A DNA stretch of 7,393 nucleotides from Deltaproteobacteria bacterium (GTDB lineage Bacteria > Desulfobacterota > Desulfobulbia > Desulfobulbales > UBA5123), in contig JAJYKH010000131.1 in assembly GCA_021788685.1 (NCBI GenBank), forward strand, positions 1-7,393, given 5' to 3'. Position 1 is the stretch's first letter. The number at the start of each line of letters is the position of its first letter. The position numbers and the translations under genes are program-made. Under the pieces are notes generated by a model. The model was not told the origin of the DNA. It saw only the letters and a list, made by a program, of their open reading frames with translations, and made no database searches. This document shows, piece after piece, positions 5,982-7,393 of this stretch.

Positions 5982-7172
5982 ATGCCTCTTCTACTTTATA
6001 TCTACCTGGCCACCGAGATCCTCGCCCCGTTTTTGGCCGCGCTGGTCATCCTAAACGCCATCCTTTTCCTGGGCAAGCTGGTGCCCCTGCTCCAGGGCAT
6101 CTTCAGCTTCGGGATCGGCGCCGCCGATTTCGTGCGCCTCTGGGCCTACATGTCGCCGGGGCTCCTCGTCTTCTCCATCCCCATGGCCAGCATGATGGGG
6201 GTGATCGTCAGCTTCACCCGCCTGAGCAGCGACAACGAGCTCATCGCCCTGAAGGCCTCGGGAATCAGCCTCTACCGCATGCTGCCGCCGGTGATCGCGG
6301 TGGCCCTGGTCACCGCCTCCCTCACCGGCCTCGCCTCCGTGCGGTTCATCCCGCAGGGCTCCGTGGCCATGAAGCAGCTGCTCTTCCAGATCGCCAAGGA
6401 GAAGATCGACAGGGGGATGCGGGAAAGACAGTTCAGCGAGAGCCTGGCGGACGTGGTCCTCTACGCCGACCGGGTCGATCCGAAAACCGGCGATTGGAAA
6501 GGGGTCTACATCTCCGACCTGCGGGACAAAAAAACGCCGCTCACGGTGGTGGCCCACAAGGGGAGGCTCCAGGCCCACATCGACCGAATGCAGATCGTCC
6601 TCGAGCTCACCGACGGCACCATGCACCGGGCGATCGACGATCTCACCCAGACCCTCCATTTCGATCATTATGAGCTCAACGTGCCGGTGCAGGTCCCCCA
6701 GGAAATCCTGGGGGAATCGACCAACGGCGGCCTGGACAAGAGCAGCCTCACCCTCTCCGGGCTGCTCGCCAACGCCCGCCGGCTGGCCGCTCAAAACCCG
6801 GAGACGGCCGCCAGCCTCATGGTCGAGCTCCATGAGCGGCTGGTGCTGCCGGTGGGCTGTTTCCTGCTCACCATCCTCGGCCTGCCCCTGGCCCTCGCTT
6901 CCCGCCAGGGACGGCGCCCCCTCGGCCTGCCTCTGGGGCTTGGGCTGTTTATCCTCTACTATGTCCTGATCACCGGAGCCAAAGGGGTGAGCGAGAACGG
7001 TATCCTGCCGATCGGGCCCACCATGTGGCTGCCCAATCTGCTTGCCCTCGGGCTGATGCTCTATCTGGTGCGGAGCGCCGCCCGGGAACGGCAGGGACGC
7101 TTCGTGGAGTATGTCATCGACCGGGGCCGGCATCTCGCCGCCCGCCTGCCCTTTGCCGGGAAGAGCCGATGA
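5982..7172 (+). CDS. lptF: LPS export ABC transporter permease LptF
   Basis: 396 residues. LptF pairs with LptG and the ATPase LptB in the inner membrane, extracting lipopolysaccharide and passing it through LptC to the periplasmic bridge. The expected YjgP/YjgQ layout is visible: three N-terminal membrane helices (about 13-35, 53-78, 98-121), a periplasmic beta-jellyroll-like region (about 125-285), and three C-terminal helices (about 287-305, 313-333, 347-364). The cytoplasmic loop DNELIALKASGISLYRM (84-100) is the conserved coupling region that contacts LptB. The HERLVLPVGCFLLTILGLPLA segment (284-304, its conserved start is HERLVLP) and LSRQ-like ASRQGRRP are family features. It begins MPLLLYIYLATEI; upstream in-frame starts would run through the promoter region and are less likely. 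The gene overlaps lptG as ATGA. The C-terminal basic tail (365-396) is cytoplasmic. Nothing looks broken. Confidence 0.95.
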   Translation: MPLLLYIYLATEILAPFLAALVILNAILFLGKLVPLLQGIFSFGIGAADFVRLWAYMSPGLLVFSIPMASMMGVIVSFTRLSSDNELIALKASGISLYRMLPPVIAVALVTASLTGLASVRFIPQGSVAMKQLLFQIAKEKIDRGMRERQFSESLADVVLYADRVDPKTGDWKGVYISDLRDKKTPLTVVAHKGRLQAHIDRMQIVLELTDGTMHRAIDDLTQTLHFDHYELNVPVQVPQEILGESTNGGLDKSSLTLSGLLANARRLAAQNPETAASLMVELHERLVLPVGCFLLTILGLPLALASRQGRRPLGLPLGLGLFILYYVLITGAKGVSENGILPIGPTMWLPNLLALGLMLYLVRSAARERQGRFVEYVIDRGRHLAARLPFAGKSR

Positions 7173-7393
7173 AGCTTCTCGACCGCTATCTCCTGGGCCA
7201 GTTCCTGCGCAACCTTGCGCTGGTGCTCAGCTCCCTGGTGGCCGTTTATCTTCTGGTGGATTTTTTCGACCGGATCGACAACTTTCTTGAGCACGGCAAG
7301 CCCCTGAGTCTGGCCATCAAGTATTTCCTGCTCAAGATTCCCCTCATTTTCGATCAGATCATGCCGGTCTGCATCCTCCTGGCCGGCGTGCTC
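7169..7393 (+). CDS. lptG: LPS export ABC transporter permease LptG (partial, 3' end outside window)
   Basis: The first 75 residues of a second YjgP/YjgQ-family permease. It opens MKLLDRYLLGQFLRN, the usual short amphipathic start, then has a membrane helix (about 14-34), the family-typical FFDRIDNFLEHG turn (32-43), and the start of the second helix (LKIPLIFDQIMPVCILLAGVL, from about 55). Its order after lptF, the four-base ATGA overlap and the N-terminal motifs identify it as the LptG partner. GGGAAGAG in the end of lptF, about 5 nt before the ATG, can serve as its ribosome binding site. The periplasmic domain and remaining helices are outside the window. Confidence 0.9.
   Translation, partial: MKLLDRYLLGQFLRNLALVLSSLVAVYLLVDFFDRIDNFLEHGKPLSLAIKYFLLKIPLIFDQIMPVCILLAGVL

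Noticed and set aside
6051..7133. A 360-codon minus-strand open frame opposite lptF
   Set aside because: No motifs; the plus strand encodes clear membrane helices and LptF motifs, and extends with overlap into lptG.
1..7393. Possible CRISPR array, tRNA, rRNA or insertion sequence
   Set aside because: No spaced direct repeats of CRISPR type, no cloverleaf or rRNA sequence and no transposase motifs were seen; the only repeat array is the 7-bp heptad element.

Overview
The window is GC-rich (by eye well over 60 % outside a short AT-richer patch near 400-500). It carries seven protein-coding genes and no RNA genes, IS elements or CRISPR. Five genes run on the minus strand (about 1-5871) and two on the plus strand (5982-7393), diverging from a 110-bp promoter region. 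The gene content suggests an anaerobic Gram-negative bacterium, most likely of the former Deltaproteobacteria (Desulfobacterota / Desulfuromonadota type). It has LptF and LptG (outer-membrane lipopolysaccharide export), a RACE-like ASKHA protein (DUF4445, typical of corrinoid-using anaerobes), a cysteine-rich MCEFC protein of a kind I associate with such anaerobes, and glycogen-synthesis genes. This placement is inference; no marker gene settles the genus.

Layout from left to right: (1) the 5' part of a cysteine-rich protein, minus, cut by the window edge; (2) an intergenic gap almost filled by a heptanucleotide tandem repeat arranged as a large inverted repeat; (3) two overlapping glgC-family genes, minus. 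The downstream one (498-1760) keeps all the catalytic residues I could place. The upstream one (1757-3019) has lost the nucleotide-loop Arg and the second metal-binding Asp. (4) A DHH-family phosphoesterase, minus, with a variant first motif; (5) a DUF4445/RACE-like ASKHA protein, minus, that lacks the usual N-terminal [2Fe-2S] domain; (6) a divergent promoter region; (7) lptF and the start of lptG, plus, overlapping by 4 bp.

How the genes work together: the two GlgC-like proteins look like the catalytic and non-catalytic subunits of one ADP-glucose pyrophosphorylase, comparable in logic to GlgC/GlgD of Firmicutes or small/large subunits in plants. LptF and LptG form the transmembrane part of the LptB2FG transporter. 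The DHH protein and the ASKHA protein have no evident link to these pathways; they may simply be neighbours with their own promoters. The most interesting points are the GlgC/pseudo-GlgC pair, the ferredoxin-less RACE-like protein with its own well-formed promoter, and the heptad inverted repeat that abuts the glgC stop and reaches within 10 nt of the next gene's start.
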